Under the pieces are notes generated by a model. The model was not told where the DNA came from. It was given only the letters and a program-made list of their open reading frames with translations, and made no database searches. The position numbers and the translations under genes are program-made. Source: JAJEFO01 sp965208685 (GTDB taxonomy: Bacteria; Pseudomonadota; Alphaproteobacteria; Rhodobacterales; Rhodobacteraceae). Taken from it: a DNA stretch of 64,000 nucleotides. The DNA lies in contig CBDBPL010000007.1 of assembly GCA_965208685.1 (NCBI GenBank), positions 434,001 through 498,000 on the forward strand, in the 5' to 3' direction. Positions 1 to 7,869 of this stretch are shown one piece after another; position 1 is the stretch's first letter, and every line of letters begins with the position of its first letter.

Positions 1-2
1 CG

Positions 3-1013
3 GTCATCGTGCCCTGGAACGCGCCGGTGACTCTGCTGGTTCGGTCCGTCGCTCCGGCGCTGGCGGCTGGCTGCACGGTGATCACCAAGCCGGCTTCGCA
101 AACCCCGTTGACCAATGCGGCAGTCATGGCTTGCTTCGAGTCGGTCCCGTCGCTGCCCAATGGCGTGGTCAATTCCGTCAACGAATGCGGCACCGAAGTT
201 GGCACCGTCCTGTCCACGCATCCCGAGATAGACGTGATTTCCTTTACCGGATCGTCCCGCACCGGCAGGATCATCATGGCCAACGCCGCAGAGACGATCA
301 AGCATGTCTCGCTGGAACTGGGCGGCAAGGCCCCTGCGCTGGTCTTTGACGGTGCGGACATTGGCATGGCGGTGGCGGAGATCAAACGCGGCTCGTTGGC
401 GCTCAACGGGCAAATGTGCACTTGCATCAGTCGAGTGCTGGTGCAGGACACGATCTACGACGAGGTGAAGGCACGCCTGCGGGCAGCGTACGAGGCGACA
501 AGGACAGGGGATGCACGTGCCGAGGGCGTTGAACTGGGTCCGCTCATTGACAAGCCGAGCCAGCAGCGGATTCTTGGCATTGTCGAACGTGCGGGCGCAG
601 AGGCCAATCTCGTCGTGCGCGGCACAGCGGGCGCCAACGCGTTGCTGGACGGATTTTTCGTGACGCCGTCGATGTTCGAAATCGAGGACGTGAACCATGA
701 CCTTGTGCAGGACGAGCTATTCGGCCCCATCGTGTCGCTTGAACGGTTCCGCGACGAGTCGGAGGCCGTCTCGAAGGCCAATGCCACCCGTTTCGGCCTT
801 GCCGCCTCTGTATACACCAACGACCTGAACGTCTCGATGCGCATGGCGCGCAAGCTGCGCTTTGGCACGGTCTGGCTCAATTGCCATAACCGGCTCTTTG
901 CGGAAGTCGAAACAGGCGGCTACAGGCAAAGCGGCATCGGGCGGCTCCACGGCATCGAGGCGATGAACGACTTCCTCGAGACCAAGCATATCTACTACGA
1001 GGTCGAAGGCTGA
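3..1013 (+). CDS. aldehyde dehydrogenase, NAD(P)-dependent (5' end outside window)
   Basis: Oxidises an aldehyde to the carboxylic acid with NAD(P)+. The reading frame is open to the left edge, so the N-terminus is missing; the first visible residues (VIVPWNAPV) correspond to the family's conserved Pro-Trp-Asn loop near residue 150. Counting from the GTG at position 9, the cofactor motif FTGSSRTG is at 79-86, the general base is E103 in LELGGK and the catalytic cysteine is C137 in GQMCTC. The C-terminal GGYRQSGIGR block is intact. It overlaps the next gene by one base (TGATG), so the two are translationally coupled. With the 4-hydroxybutyrate-dehydrogenase-like partner, a semialdehyde is a reasonable substrate guess, but this is inference. 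Confidence 0.93.
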   Translation, partial: VIVPWNAPVTLLVRSVAPALAAGCTVITKPASQTPLTNAAVMACFESVPSLPNGVVNSVNECGTEVGTVLSTHPEIDVISFTGSSRTGRIIMANAAETIKHVSLELGGKAPALVFDGADIGMAVAEIKRGSLALNGQMCTCISRVLVQDTIYDEVKARLRAAYEATRTGDARAEGVELGPLIDKPSQQRILGIVERAGAEANLVVRGTAGANALLDGFFVTPSMFEIEDVNHDLVQDELFGPIVSLERFRDESEAVSKANATRFGLAASVYTNDLNVSMRMARKLRFGTVWLNCHNRLFAEVETGGYRQSGIGRLHGIEAMNDFLETKHIYYEVEG

Positions 1014-2128
1014 TGCCGCTGATCCAGTATCTTTCGCGCATCCATTTCGACTTTGGCGCCATTGCAAGCCTTGGAGATGAAATCACGCGGCTTGGCTTGA
1101 AGCGTCCGTTGCTCGTGACCGACGCAGGCGTGGCGGATGCGGGCATTCTGCAGCGTGCCCTTGATGCCGCGAGGCCCTTGGATCCCGTGGTTTATGACGG
1201 CACGACAGAAAACCCGACCGAACGATCGCTCCTCGATTGCATCGAGATCTGGAACGGCAGAGGCTGTGACGGGGTGATCGCGCTCGGAGGCGGGTCGCCC
1301 ATCGACCTGGCAAAGGCGGTCGCCCTGTTGGCGAGCCATGGCGGAAGCCTGGCTGACTACAACGTCAAGCAAGGCGGGTCAGACAGGATCGGGAAGGTTG
1401 CCCGTCAAATTGCGATCCCGACCGCGGCAGGCACCGGGGCGGAGGTGGGCCGTGCATGCGTGATGTCCCTTCTGGACGGCTCGAAATGCGTGGCCGTGAA
1501 CCTGAACATGGTTGCGGACGTCGTGATCTGTGACCCGGAACTGACGCTTTCCCTGCCGTCGCGACTGACCGCTGCCACCGGGATTGATGCGCTGAGCCAC
1601 GGGATTGAGACGTATTGCAGCCCTTTGGAAAACCCTCCCGCTGCCGCAATTGCTCTTGATGCCGTTCGGCGCGCCGCAAGATGGCTGCCCGTTGCCGTCC
1701 AGGAAGGGAGCAACCGGGAAGCGCGATGGGAGATGATGATGGCTGCGCTGATGGGCGGCATGTGCCTGCAAAAGGCGCTCGGGGGCGCCCACGCCATGGC
1801 TACGCCGCTGGGAGAGCTGCATCTCCACCATGGCACGTTGATCGGGATATTGCTGCCTCATGTCCTGCGCTTCAATGCGGGTCACGCCGATCTCGCCTAC
1901 GCCGACCTTCGCGGGGCGGCGAGCCTTCCTGAAGATGCCGACCTGCATGTTTGGCTGACGGAATTCGTATCCGGCTTGGGCCTGCCTACGAGGCTGGCGG
2001 AACTTGGCGTTGCAGCCGGCGTTTTGCCTGGGATCGCCGACAAGGCATCCAAGGACCATCTGGCCAAGACAAACCCAAGGCCGGCTGGACCGGAAGACTA
2101 TCTGACACTGCTGCGCGAAGCGCATTGA
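1013..2128 (+). CDS. iron-containing alcohol dehydrogenase, 4-hydroxybutyrate-dehydrogenase-like
   Basis: Type III (iron) alcohol dehydrogenase of 371 aa, the usual family length. It carries the nucleotide-binding motif GGGSPID (92-98), a PTAAGTGAE segment near 136-144 and metal ligands in GIDALSH (D192, H196) and in the later His cluster (H260, HLHHG at 270-274). From memory the opening (IQYLSRIHFDFGAI) and the TAATGIDALSH region resemble bacterial 4-hydroxybutyrate dehydrogenases, which interconvert 4-hydroxybutyrate and succinate semialdehyde. The gene is coupled to the upstream aldehyde dehydrogenase, which fits a two-step alcohol to aldehyde to acid route. Another hydroxyacid or a maleylacetate-reductase-type substrate remains possible. 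Confidence 0.88.
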   Translation: MPLIQYLSRIHFDFGAIASLGDEITRLGLKRPLLVTDAGVADAGILQRALDAARPLDPVVYDGTTENPTERSLLDCIEIWNGRGCDGVIALGGGSPIDLAKAVALLASHGGSLADYNVKQGGSDRIGKVARQIAIPTAAGTGAEVGRACVMSLLDGSKCVAVNLNMVADVVICDPELTLSLPSRLTAATGIDALSHGIETYCSPLENPPAAAIALDAVRRAARWLPVAVQEGSNREARWEMMMAALMGGMCLQKALGGAHAMATPLGELHLHHGTLIGILLPHVLRFNAGHADLAYADLRGAASLPEDADLHVWLTEFVSGLGLPTRLAELGVAAGVLPGIADKASKDHLAKTNPRPAGPEDYLTLLREAH

Positions 2129-2162
2129 GGACGGCAAACGCGCCTCGCCTTCGTCCGTCCTC
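2127..2162. terminator. possible bidirectional hairpin between convergent genes
   Basis: Inverted repeat GAGGACGG / CCGTCCTC (2127-2134 and 2155-2162) with a 20-base loop, beginning at the stop codon of the alcohol dehydrogenase and lying between it and the convergent psuG. No clear T-run, so termination is only suggested by position. Confidence 0.35.
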
Positions 2163-2262
2163 GCGATTGCCTTGGAATTTCAGGATCATCGGCTTCGTCC
2201 CGGGATGCCGAGAGAGTTCAGGGCTTGAAGCGGCGCTCACGAGAGTCTTGACAGAAATCATT

Positions 2263-3186
2263 TCATCCCTTCTTGCGAAGATCGGCGAGATCGGATGCAA
2301 TTCTTGCCGCCAGGCGCGCGTTGCTCAGCATGAGGGCTTCATTCGCCTTTGCGGAACGTCCCTCGGACAATTCGAAGATTCGATCGAGGACAAAGGGCGT
2401 GACCGCAGGTCCTGTGACCTGCTCCCTTGCTTCGGAGACCGCCTGCTCAATCAGCGGATTCATGATTGATGCGGGAATCTCGTCTTCCGCCGGAACGGGA
2501 TTGGCGATCAACTGGCCGCCGTGCAGGCCGAGACTTCGGCGAAAAAGGAATTCCCGGGCGATTTGACGGGTGCTCTTCGACATGGAAGGCGACGAAACGG
2601 AGGAGGTCCGCGACCAAAACGCCGGGAAGTCCGGGCTTCCGAACGTGGTGACTGGCACACCAAGCGTTTCCAGAACTTCCAGCGTCTTCGGGATGTCGAG
2701 AATCGCCTTCGCACCTGCGCAGACCACCGCAACCGGCGTGATCGAGAGTTCCTGGAGGTCGGCGGAAATGTCAAAGCTCGCTTCCGCACCCCTGTGAACG
2801 CCGCCGATGCCGCCAGTGGCAAAGACCTCGATCCCGGCAATATGTGCCGTGATCATCGTGGCAGCTACGGTCGTCGCTCCTGTTTCCTCGGCAGCGATGC
2901 AGGATGCCAGATTGGCGCGCGAGAGCTTCCGGGCCGAGCGACCCGCCCTGGCGAGGGAGTCCAGCTCTGCCTCCGCCACGCCGACGGTCAATCGGCCGGC
3001 CAGCACGGCGATGGTCGCGGGCACCGCTCCTTCGCTCCGCACTGCGTTCGCTGCCGAGCGCGCCGTCTCAATGCTCTGTGGATAGGGCATGCCATGGGAA
3101 ACGATCGTGGACTCCAAGGCGACCACGGGCCTGCCGCCTTCGAGCGCGTCCCGGATCTCTTCATCGATGTCGAGAGGCAATGTCAT
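2263..3186 (-). CDS. psuG: pseudouridine-5'-phosphate glycosidase
   Basis: Cleaves the C–C glycosidic bond of pseudouridine 5'-phosphate to uracil and ribose 5-phosphate, the second step of pseudouridine breakdown. The 307-aa product is the family's normal length and shows characteristic blocks: VVALESTIVSHGMPYP near the N-terminus, FATGGIGGVHRGAE in the middle and LHGGQLIANPVP near the C-terminus. I chose the ATG at 3186 because its product (MTLPLDIDEE) begins at the family start and the codon overlaps the kinase stop as ATGA; the frame is open further upstream, but that stretch is only a shadow of the kinase gene. It is the distal gene of a psuK–psuG pair. Confidence 0.94.
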   Translation of the reverse strand: MTLPLDIDEEIRDALEGGRPVVALESTIVSHGMPYPQSIETARSAANAVRSEGAVPATIAVLAGRLTVGVAEAELDSLARAGRSARKLSRANLASCIAAEETGATTVAATMITAHIAGIEVFATGGIGGVHRGAEASFDISADLQELSITPVAVVCAGAKAILDIPKTLEVLETLGVPVTTFGSPDFPAFWSRTSSVSSPSMSKSTRQIAREFLFRRSLGLHGGQLIANPVPAEDEIPASIMNPLIEQAVSEAREQVTGPAVTPFVLDRIFELSEGRSAKANEALMLSNARLAARIASDLADLRKKG

Positions 3187-4082
3187 GGAGTGATTGCTCT
3201 CGATATGTGATCCGCTGCTGCCCGCAGCGCCTTGTCCAGGGCATCCTTGGGCGGGGCACCCGCGATTTCGGCAGCAACATGTGCCGCAAGGAAGGTGTCG
3301 CCGGCACCAGTGACGCGAGTGACATTTGCTGCGGGCGGATCTGCCAGGATGATGCCTGTTCGGGATCCATCTGCGACCGCATGCTCGCCATTCGTGACCA
3401 AGGCTCGATTTGCGCCAAGTTCCAGCAATGCCATTGCGGCCTCCCGTGAGTTGCCGAAGCGCGAACCGCACAGGATCCCGGCCTCTTCGACATTTGCGTA
3501 AACGGTGGTGTTCGGCATGTCGAGCAGAGGCGCGAGCCTTTCTGCCTTCCCGGGAGAGGCCGGCGCGACGCGCAAGTCAGCCCTTTCGAAAAGCGGGCTT
3601 GTCGCGATTTCGGCCAGGAGTGCACCGGTGAGGTTTCCGTCCAGCGTGATCGGCCCGGAAAATGGCGCCTCTGCCGATCCGAGACGGCCATCTGAGAGCG
3701 GGCGGAGAATCCCGTCGCCTGCGGCTTCCAGCGAATGGGCGTCAGCAATGGCTGCGATCAGGCCGTTGGTCCCCTCGATTGCCATGTAGCTGTCCGTTGG
3801 CAGTTCTGCAGTTCTGTAGACGCATGTCGTGTCAATCCCGACTCCGGATGCAAAGGAGATGAGCCTTTCGCCTTCGTCGTCTTCTCCAATGGCCGATAGC
3901 AGGGTCGGCGCCATGCCGAACCGCACCAGCGAAGTGGCTATGTTCAAGGCGACGCCACCTGGATGCCAGGCAATGCGTCCGGGCACATCGGAGCCTTCCG
4001 TCATGACAATGCCTGCGCTGCCAATCACGTCCCAATGCGCCGATCCGATGCAGGGAATCCTTGTGGCTGCGGTCATTGGCAT
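3183..4082 (-). CDS. psuK: PfkB-family carbohydrate kinase, probable pseudouridine kinase
   Basis: Phosphorylates a ribosyl substrate at the 5' position using ATP; next to psuG the substrate is almost certainly pseudouridine. The 299-aa product shows the PfkB substrate-binding motif PGGVALNIA near residue 44 and the C-terminal signature TRVTGAGDTFLA with the catalytic aspartate in GAGD. Start chosen at 4082 (MPMTAATR); a second in-frame ATG lies at 4076. The stop overlaps the psuG start by four bases. The 5' end overlaps the last 10 bases of a LysR-like remnant, so the native promoter region may have been rebuilt. No dedicated transporter adjoins the pair. Confidence 0.88.
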   Translation of the reverse strand: MPMTAATRIPCIGSAHWDVIGSAGIVMTEGSDVPGRIAWHPGGVALNIATSLVRFGMAPTLLSAIGEDDEGERLISFASGVGIDTTCVYRTAELPTDSYMAIEGTNGLIAAIADAHSLEAAGDGILRPLSDGRLGSAEAPFSGPITLDGNLTGALLAEIATSPLFERADLRVAPASPGKAERLAPLLDMPNTTVYANVEEAGILCGSRFGNSREAAMALLELGANRALVTNGEHAVADGSRTGIILADPPAANVTRVTGAGDTFLAAHVAAEIAGAPPKDALDKALRAAADHISRAITP

Positions 4083-4378
4083 CCGCGGGTGCAAATGACC
4101 TTGACCATCGAAGCCGGCGACATCCTGTCGTCCGCAATGCTCCGCTCCGGCAGCGCAAGTTCGCCAGCGACATTCAGGAACAGGCAGCGCTTGGACTCGG
4201 TCAACGGCACCCCCTGGAGAAGTCGGCTGAACAATTTCACTCCGGCACGGCCTTCGACGAGCCAGGCTTGCTGCCTGGTGACGGCCTGCGAGATGTTCGG
4301 CTCTTCCGCGGTGCCTGTGACGCCTTGATGTCCTGTTGCGGTTTCGAAGCTCCGCCGCCAGTTGAGCGACAGCGCCAT
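4073..4378 (-). pseudogene. remnant of a LysR-type transcription regulator (GcvA-like DNA-binding domain only)
   Basis: A 101-codon frame from the ATG at 4378 reads like the N-terminal winged helix-turn-helix of a LysR/GcvA regulator. It begins MALSLNWRRSFETA, continues with NISQAVTRQ where the recognition helix would be and with GVKLFSRLLQGVPLTES, which fits the usual G-V-x-L-F-x-R and x-L-T-E-x-G motifs. It then runs into unrelated sequence and stops at 4073, inside the kinase start. Full LysR regulators have about 300 residues, so the effector domain is absent, and the helix-turn-helix itself looks degenerate (Pro in place of Leu in AEEPNIS). Most likely a decayed regulator of this locus; expression as a short peptide cannot be excluded. 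Confidence 0.6.
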
Positions 4379-4729
4379 GGCATTCCATCTCCAAGGTATG
4401 AATCTAACCTGAATCCAAGCCTCAAAACTGTTGCTTGTCCAGAGTTTCGCGCCAACAAATGCTGTTCGCACTATTCCGCACTTGGATTGTGTTGAATGAA
4501 ACCCGCCCGTTTGGGAAGAATGGGTCCGCCCGAACTGAAGGAAGCCACAGGGGCGAATTCGAATGGACTGGAGAGAGGGAATTGATTCGGGCCGCGACCC
4601 ATCTCAAGATCATTGTCCGCATCGGCGAACGATCAGGACGCGTCTCACGGCCGGGGTCAGGATCCTTTGGAGCGCGAAGACCTCCTCGCTCACTGGAAGA
4701 TGCAATGACACCATGGGCAATCGTGTAAG
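4379..4729. other. intergenic region between psuK remnant and sulfatase; no gene recognised
   Basis: About 350 bases between divergent transcription units. Short open frames exist on both strands but none resembles a known protein. The part near 4400-4500 is visibly less GC-rich than the flanking genes, as expected for promoters of psuK–psuG (left) and the sulfatase (right). I found no convincing -35/-10 pair or operator. Confidence 0.5.
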
Positions 4730-6262
4730 ATGCCATTCTCTGCGCCGCTTCGGCAGCCCAATCCGATGGATGCCCCCGAAATGAACTCTGCCTCGGGCAA
4801 AAACTTCCTGATCATCATCTCGGACGAGCATCGCAAGGACGCGATGGGCTGCGCCGGTCACCCCGTTGTCAAGACGCCGAATCTGGACGGGCTTGCCGCC
4901 CGCGGGACGATTTTCGAGAATGCCTATACTCCGTCGCCCATCTGCGTTCCCGCGCGTGCTGCCATGGCGTGTGGCGATTACGTTCACAACATCGGCTGTT
5001 GGGACAGTGCCACTCCCTATCGCGGCGTTCCCCGGAGCTGGATGCACAAGTTGCGTGACGGCGGCGTCGAGGTCACTTCGATTGGAAAACTGCACTTCCG
5101 TTCTGGCGATGACGACAACGGCTTCTCACGAGAAATCTTGCCGATGCATGTCTTCGGTGGTGTTGGCTGGCCTGCCGGGCTCTTGCGCGAAGATCCGCCG
5201 CGCTTCGATTCCGCTCGGGAACTTGCCGCAGATGTCGGCGCGGGACCGAGCTCCTATACAGATTACGATCTGCAAGTAACCCAGGCCGCATGCGATTGGC
5301 TGCTCGCGTGCGGAGAGTCAGAAGCCCCGTGGGCGACATTCGTGTCACTGGTCAGCCCGCATTACCCCCTTGTCGCGCCCTCGGAGTACTACGATCTCTA
5401 CGATCCGGAGACCGTCGACTTTCCGATCGCATATGAGCATTCGCAGCGGCCCCGGCATGCCGAGTTGAAAAACATAGCCCGGTTCTTTGACTACGACCGG
5501 CACTTCGACCGAGCAAGGGTGCGTGAAGCCAAGGCCGCGTACTATGGCCTTATTTCCTTTTTGGACGACTGCGTGGGGCGCGTCCTGTCTGCGCTGGAGC
5601 AGTCGGGGCAGGCGGACAACACGGTCGTCGTTTACGTTTCGGATCACGGCGACATGATGGGCGATCATGGCCTCTGGACCAAGCAGGTCATGTATGAGGC
5701 ATCGGCCGGAATCCCCATGATTGCCGCCGGCCCCGGAGTTCCAGAAGGGAAGAGAGTGCGCACCGGGACGAGTCTCCTGGACGTGGCGGCGACTGCGGTC
5801 GATGTAACTGCGGCTATGGACAACTCAGACGTACACTGCCCGGGTCGTTCGCTGCGATTGATCGCAGGAGAGGAGGACGATCCGAACCGTACCGTGTTCA
5901 GCGAGTACCATGATGGTGGTTCGACGACCGGATCCTTCATGACGCGGTGGGGGAACTGGAAGTTCGTATACTATGTCGGGCACGACGCGCAACTGTTCAA
6001 CCTGGCGCAAGACCCTCATGAAGTTCGCAATCTGGCCCGTGACGGGGTCAGCGATCCCGCGGTTCTCGCGGCCTGGAGGGAAGGCGAACGTCGGTTGAGG
6101 GCCATTTGCGATCCCGAAGAAGTCAATGCCCGATGCTTTGCTGACCAAAGGCGCAGAATTGAGGAACTCGGCGGCGTCGAGGCTTGCAGAAGCGCGTACG
6201 TGTTCAACCACACGCCGACGCCAGAGGAGCGGCGCACCCGGGAAGAAGGTTCTGAATCGTGA
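4730..6262 (+). CDS. sulfatase, type I (choline-sulfatase-like)
   Basis: Alkaline-phosphatase-superfamily hydrolase that should cleave sulfate (or possibly phosphonate/phosphate) monoesters using a formylglycine made from C72. The signature C-x-P-x-R is present as CVPAR followed by AAMACG, so the usual Ser of CxPSR is Ala. Metal ligands are visible in ISDEHR (near 30-35) and SDHGDMMGDHG; the TPNLDGLAARG and GIPMIAAGPG blocks are typical. The 510-aa length fits choline sulfatases and related arylsulfatases. No signal peptide, so cytoplasmic. The second ATG at 4766 is an alternative start. It stands alone between psuK and a LacI-controlled importer; the substrate may come from that importer (inference). 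No formylglycine-generating enzyme gene is in the window. Confidence 0.88.
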   Translation: MPFSAPLRQPNPMDAPEMNSASGKNFLIIISDEHRKDAMGCAGHPVVKTPNLDGLAARGTIFENAYTPSPICVPARAAMACGDYVHNIGCWDSATPYRGVPRSWMHKLRDGGVEVTSIGKLHFRSGDDDNGFSREILPMHVFGGVGWPAGLLREDPPRFDSARELAADVGAGPSSYTDYDLQVTQAACDWLLACGESEAPWATFVSLVSPHYPLVAPSEYYDLYDPETVDFPIAYEHSQRPRHAELKNIARFFDYDRHFDRARVREAKAAYYGLISFLDDCVGRVLSALEQSGQADNTVVVYVSDHGDMMGDHGLWTKQVMYEASAGIPMIAAGPGVPEGKRVRTGTSLLDVAATAVDVTAAMDNSDVHCPGRSLRLIAGEEDDPNRTVFSEYHDGGSTTGSFMTRWGNWKFVYYVGHDAQLFNLAQDPHEVRNLARDGVSDPAVLAAWREGERRLRAICDPEEVNARCFADQRRRIEELGGVEACRSAYVFNHTPTPEERRTREEGSES

Positions 6263-6851
6263 CTCCACGCTGACACGCCAGTTGTGAACCGTTGGAGCGC
6301 GTGCGCATGGAAGACCACCACCAGGCCGACCGAACATGCGACATCTTCGTGCTGAACTCCGGTGACGGGGGCTTCGTGCAGGCGGCTTTGTTGCCGGCAA
6401 CGCGAGTCATCAACGAGTTCCACGAGGACCCGTCCGCCGGCGGTGCGCAACTGGCGGCTCTCCAACAATGCACCTGTCGGCGCCTTCGAGTGGCCCGGAG
6501 GCGGAGCATCGCTCCCAAGGGAGCGTTCGGTTGGCCCGGGGCGCGACTGCGAGGCAGAAGGAACGGCAACGCCACATTCAAGCGCATCGACAGGCTTGCC
6601 GTTCACATCTGAATCCTGATTGACGACCTGAACCCGGGCAAGGCCTGCAATCGCGATCAGGCATTCGACGTGATCTTCTTGCCGCTCTTCGAGACCCAAG
6701 GACTCGCGCGCCAGGGCGGTGCGCAAGATCAGGACCAGGACCTTGCAGTGACTGCTCTGCCTTGCGCACAACCACTTTTCGCGGAAGCTGGCATGGACGG
6801 GTCCGAAATGCGTCGTGCGGTTCGCCAGCGTCATCGCCAACACGGTCGGGA
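6263..6851. other. long gene-poor stretch between convergent sulfatase and lacI-type gene
   Basis: Nearly 590 bases without a recognisable gene. Both strands carry open frames (for example 6292-6612 on the plus strand and a longer one on the minus strand running across 6600-6870), but their translations are Arg/His/Ala-rich, show no domain, and could be by-products of high GC. It may hold the decayed remains of a gene. No terminator hairpin with a T-run was found. Confidence 0.45.
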
Positions 6852-7859
6852 TCACCCAATTTTGTCGCACGGCAGGGCGATTTCGGTCTTCTCAAAGCTC
6901 ACGCCTTCGATCTGGTCGATCAACAGCGAGGTCGCCGCCCGCACCATTTTCTCGAACGGCATGCTGACGGAATGGAGATCGTAGGCGTTCAGTCTTGCGA
7001 GCAGGGATTGCCCGAAACCGACAACCATGGGATCCTGGCCTGGCTGGCTGCCGTTCGGTTTCACTGCATCCTGGGCGGCAACTGCCAGCAGGTCGCTTGA
7101 ACAGAAGAACCCATCGGGCGGCTTGGGCAGGTTCATCAGCTCCAGCGCTGCCGCGTGGCCGCTGTCGTAGTCGTTGACCCCGGCTAGCCGGGTCACCGGC
7201 TGGTAGCCGTAGAGTTCCTCTATTCGCTGCACGAAGCCCGCCATGCGTTCCTTGGTCACCGTGGCATCGGCGTTGCCACCGATGAAGGCCGGGCGCATGA
7301 CGCCGTTTTCCTGCATGTAGTCAGCGACCAGCGCGGCGCCAGCGTGATTATCGCAATGGACCGAACTGTATTCGGGGCGCAGAGACCGGCGGCCGACGAC
7401 CACTATCGGCTTGTCCTGGGCCTCGCATCTCTGTGCAAGCTGGTCCGGCAGGTGCGAGGCTGCCACCAGCAACCCGTCAACCTGAAACTGCAGGGCGGTG
7501 TCGACCGACGCAATCTCGCAGCGGTTGTGGCCGACGTTCAAAAGGATCGCGTGGTAGTTCCGCTGTTGCGCCTCGGAGGAAACGAAGCGGAAGAGGTCGA
7601 GATGTTCGGGGTCGTCAAAGTTGTTGACCAGCAAGCCGATCAGGTTCGACCGGCGCCCGGCGAGGACGCGTGCGGCCATGTTCGGGCGATAGCCGAGCCG
7701 CCCGGCAACGCTCAGCACCCGCTCTCGCGTGGCCTCGTTCACCAGGCCGGCATCGGAGAAGCTGCGCGACACCGTGGTCAGCGACACGCCAGCACGGTCG
7801 GCGACGTCTTGGGCGGTGATGTTGCCGTGGTCCCGGCGGGATGTCTTGGCTTCGCTCAC
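6852..7859 (-). CDS. LacI-family transcriptional regulator
   Basis: DNA-binding repressor with an N-terminal LacI helix-turn-helix (ITAQDVADRAGVSLTTVSRSF), the hinge-region block GYRPNMAARVLAGRRSNLIG and a periplasmic-binding-protein-like effector domain (PDGFFCSSDLLAVAAQDA is the conserved C-terminal block). I prefer the GTG at 7859: it starts 10 bases after the preceding stop and a GAGGAA motif lies about 13 bases upstream. A longer GTG start at 7892 would overlap the ATPase gene. It is the last gene of the peptide-type ABC operon, so it probably controls that operon and itself; two LacI-type operators lie near 13770 and 13881. Confidence 0.9.
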   Translation of the reverse strand: MSEAKTSRRDHGNITAQDVADRAGVSLTTVSRSFSDAGLVNEATRERVLSVAGRLGYRPNMAARVLAGRRSNLIGLLVNNFDDPEHLDLFRFVSSEAQQRNYHAILLNVGHNRCEIASVDTALQFQVDGLLVAASHLPDQLAQRCEAQDKPIVVVGRRSLRPEYSSVHCDNHAGAALVADYMQENGVMRPAFIGGNADATVTKERMAGFVQRIEELYGYQPVTRLAGVNDYDSGHAAALELMNLPKPPDGFFCSSDLLAVAAQDAVKPNGSQPGQDPMVVGFGQSLLARLNAYDLHSVSMPFEKMVRAATSLLIDQIEGVSFEKTEIALPCDKIG

Positions 7860-7869
7860 GGTCGTCTGT

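Noticed and set aside
6016..6870. 284-codon minus-strand frame across the end of the sulfatase and the following gap
   Set aside because: Most of it overlaps sulfatase coding sequence and the remainder shows no family resemblance.
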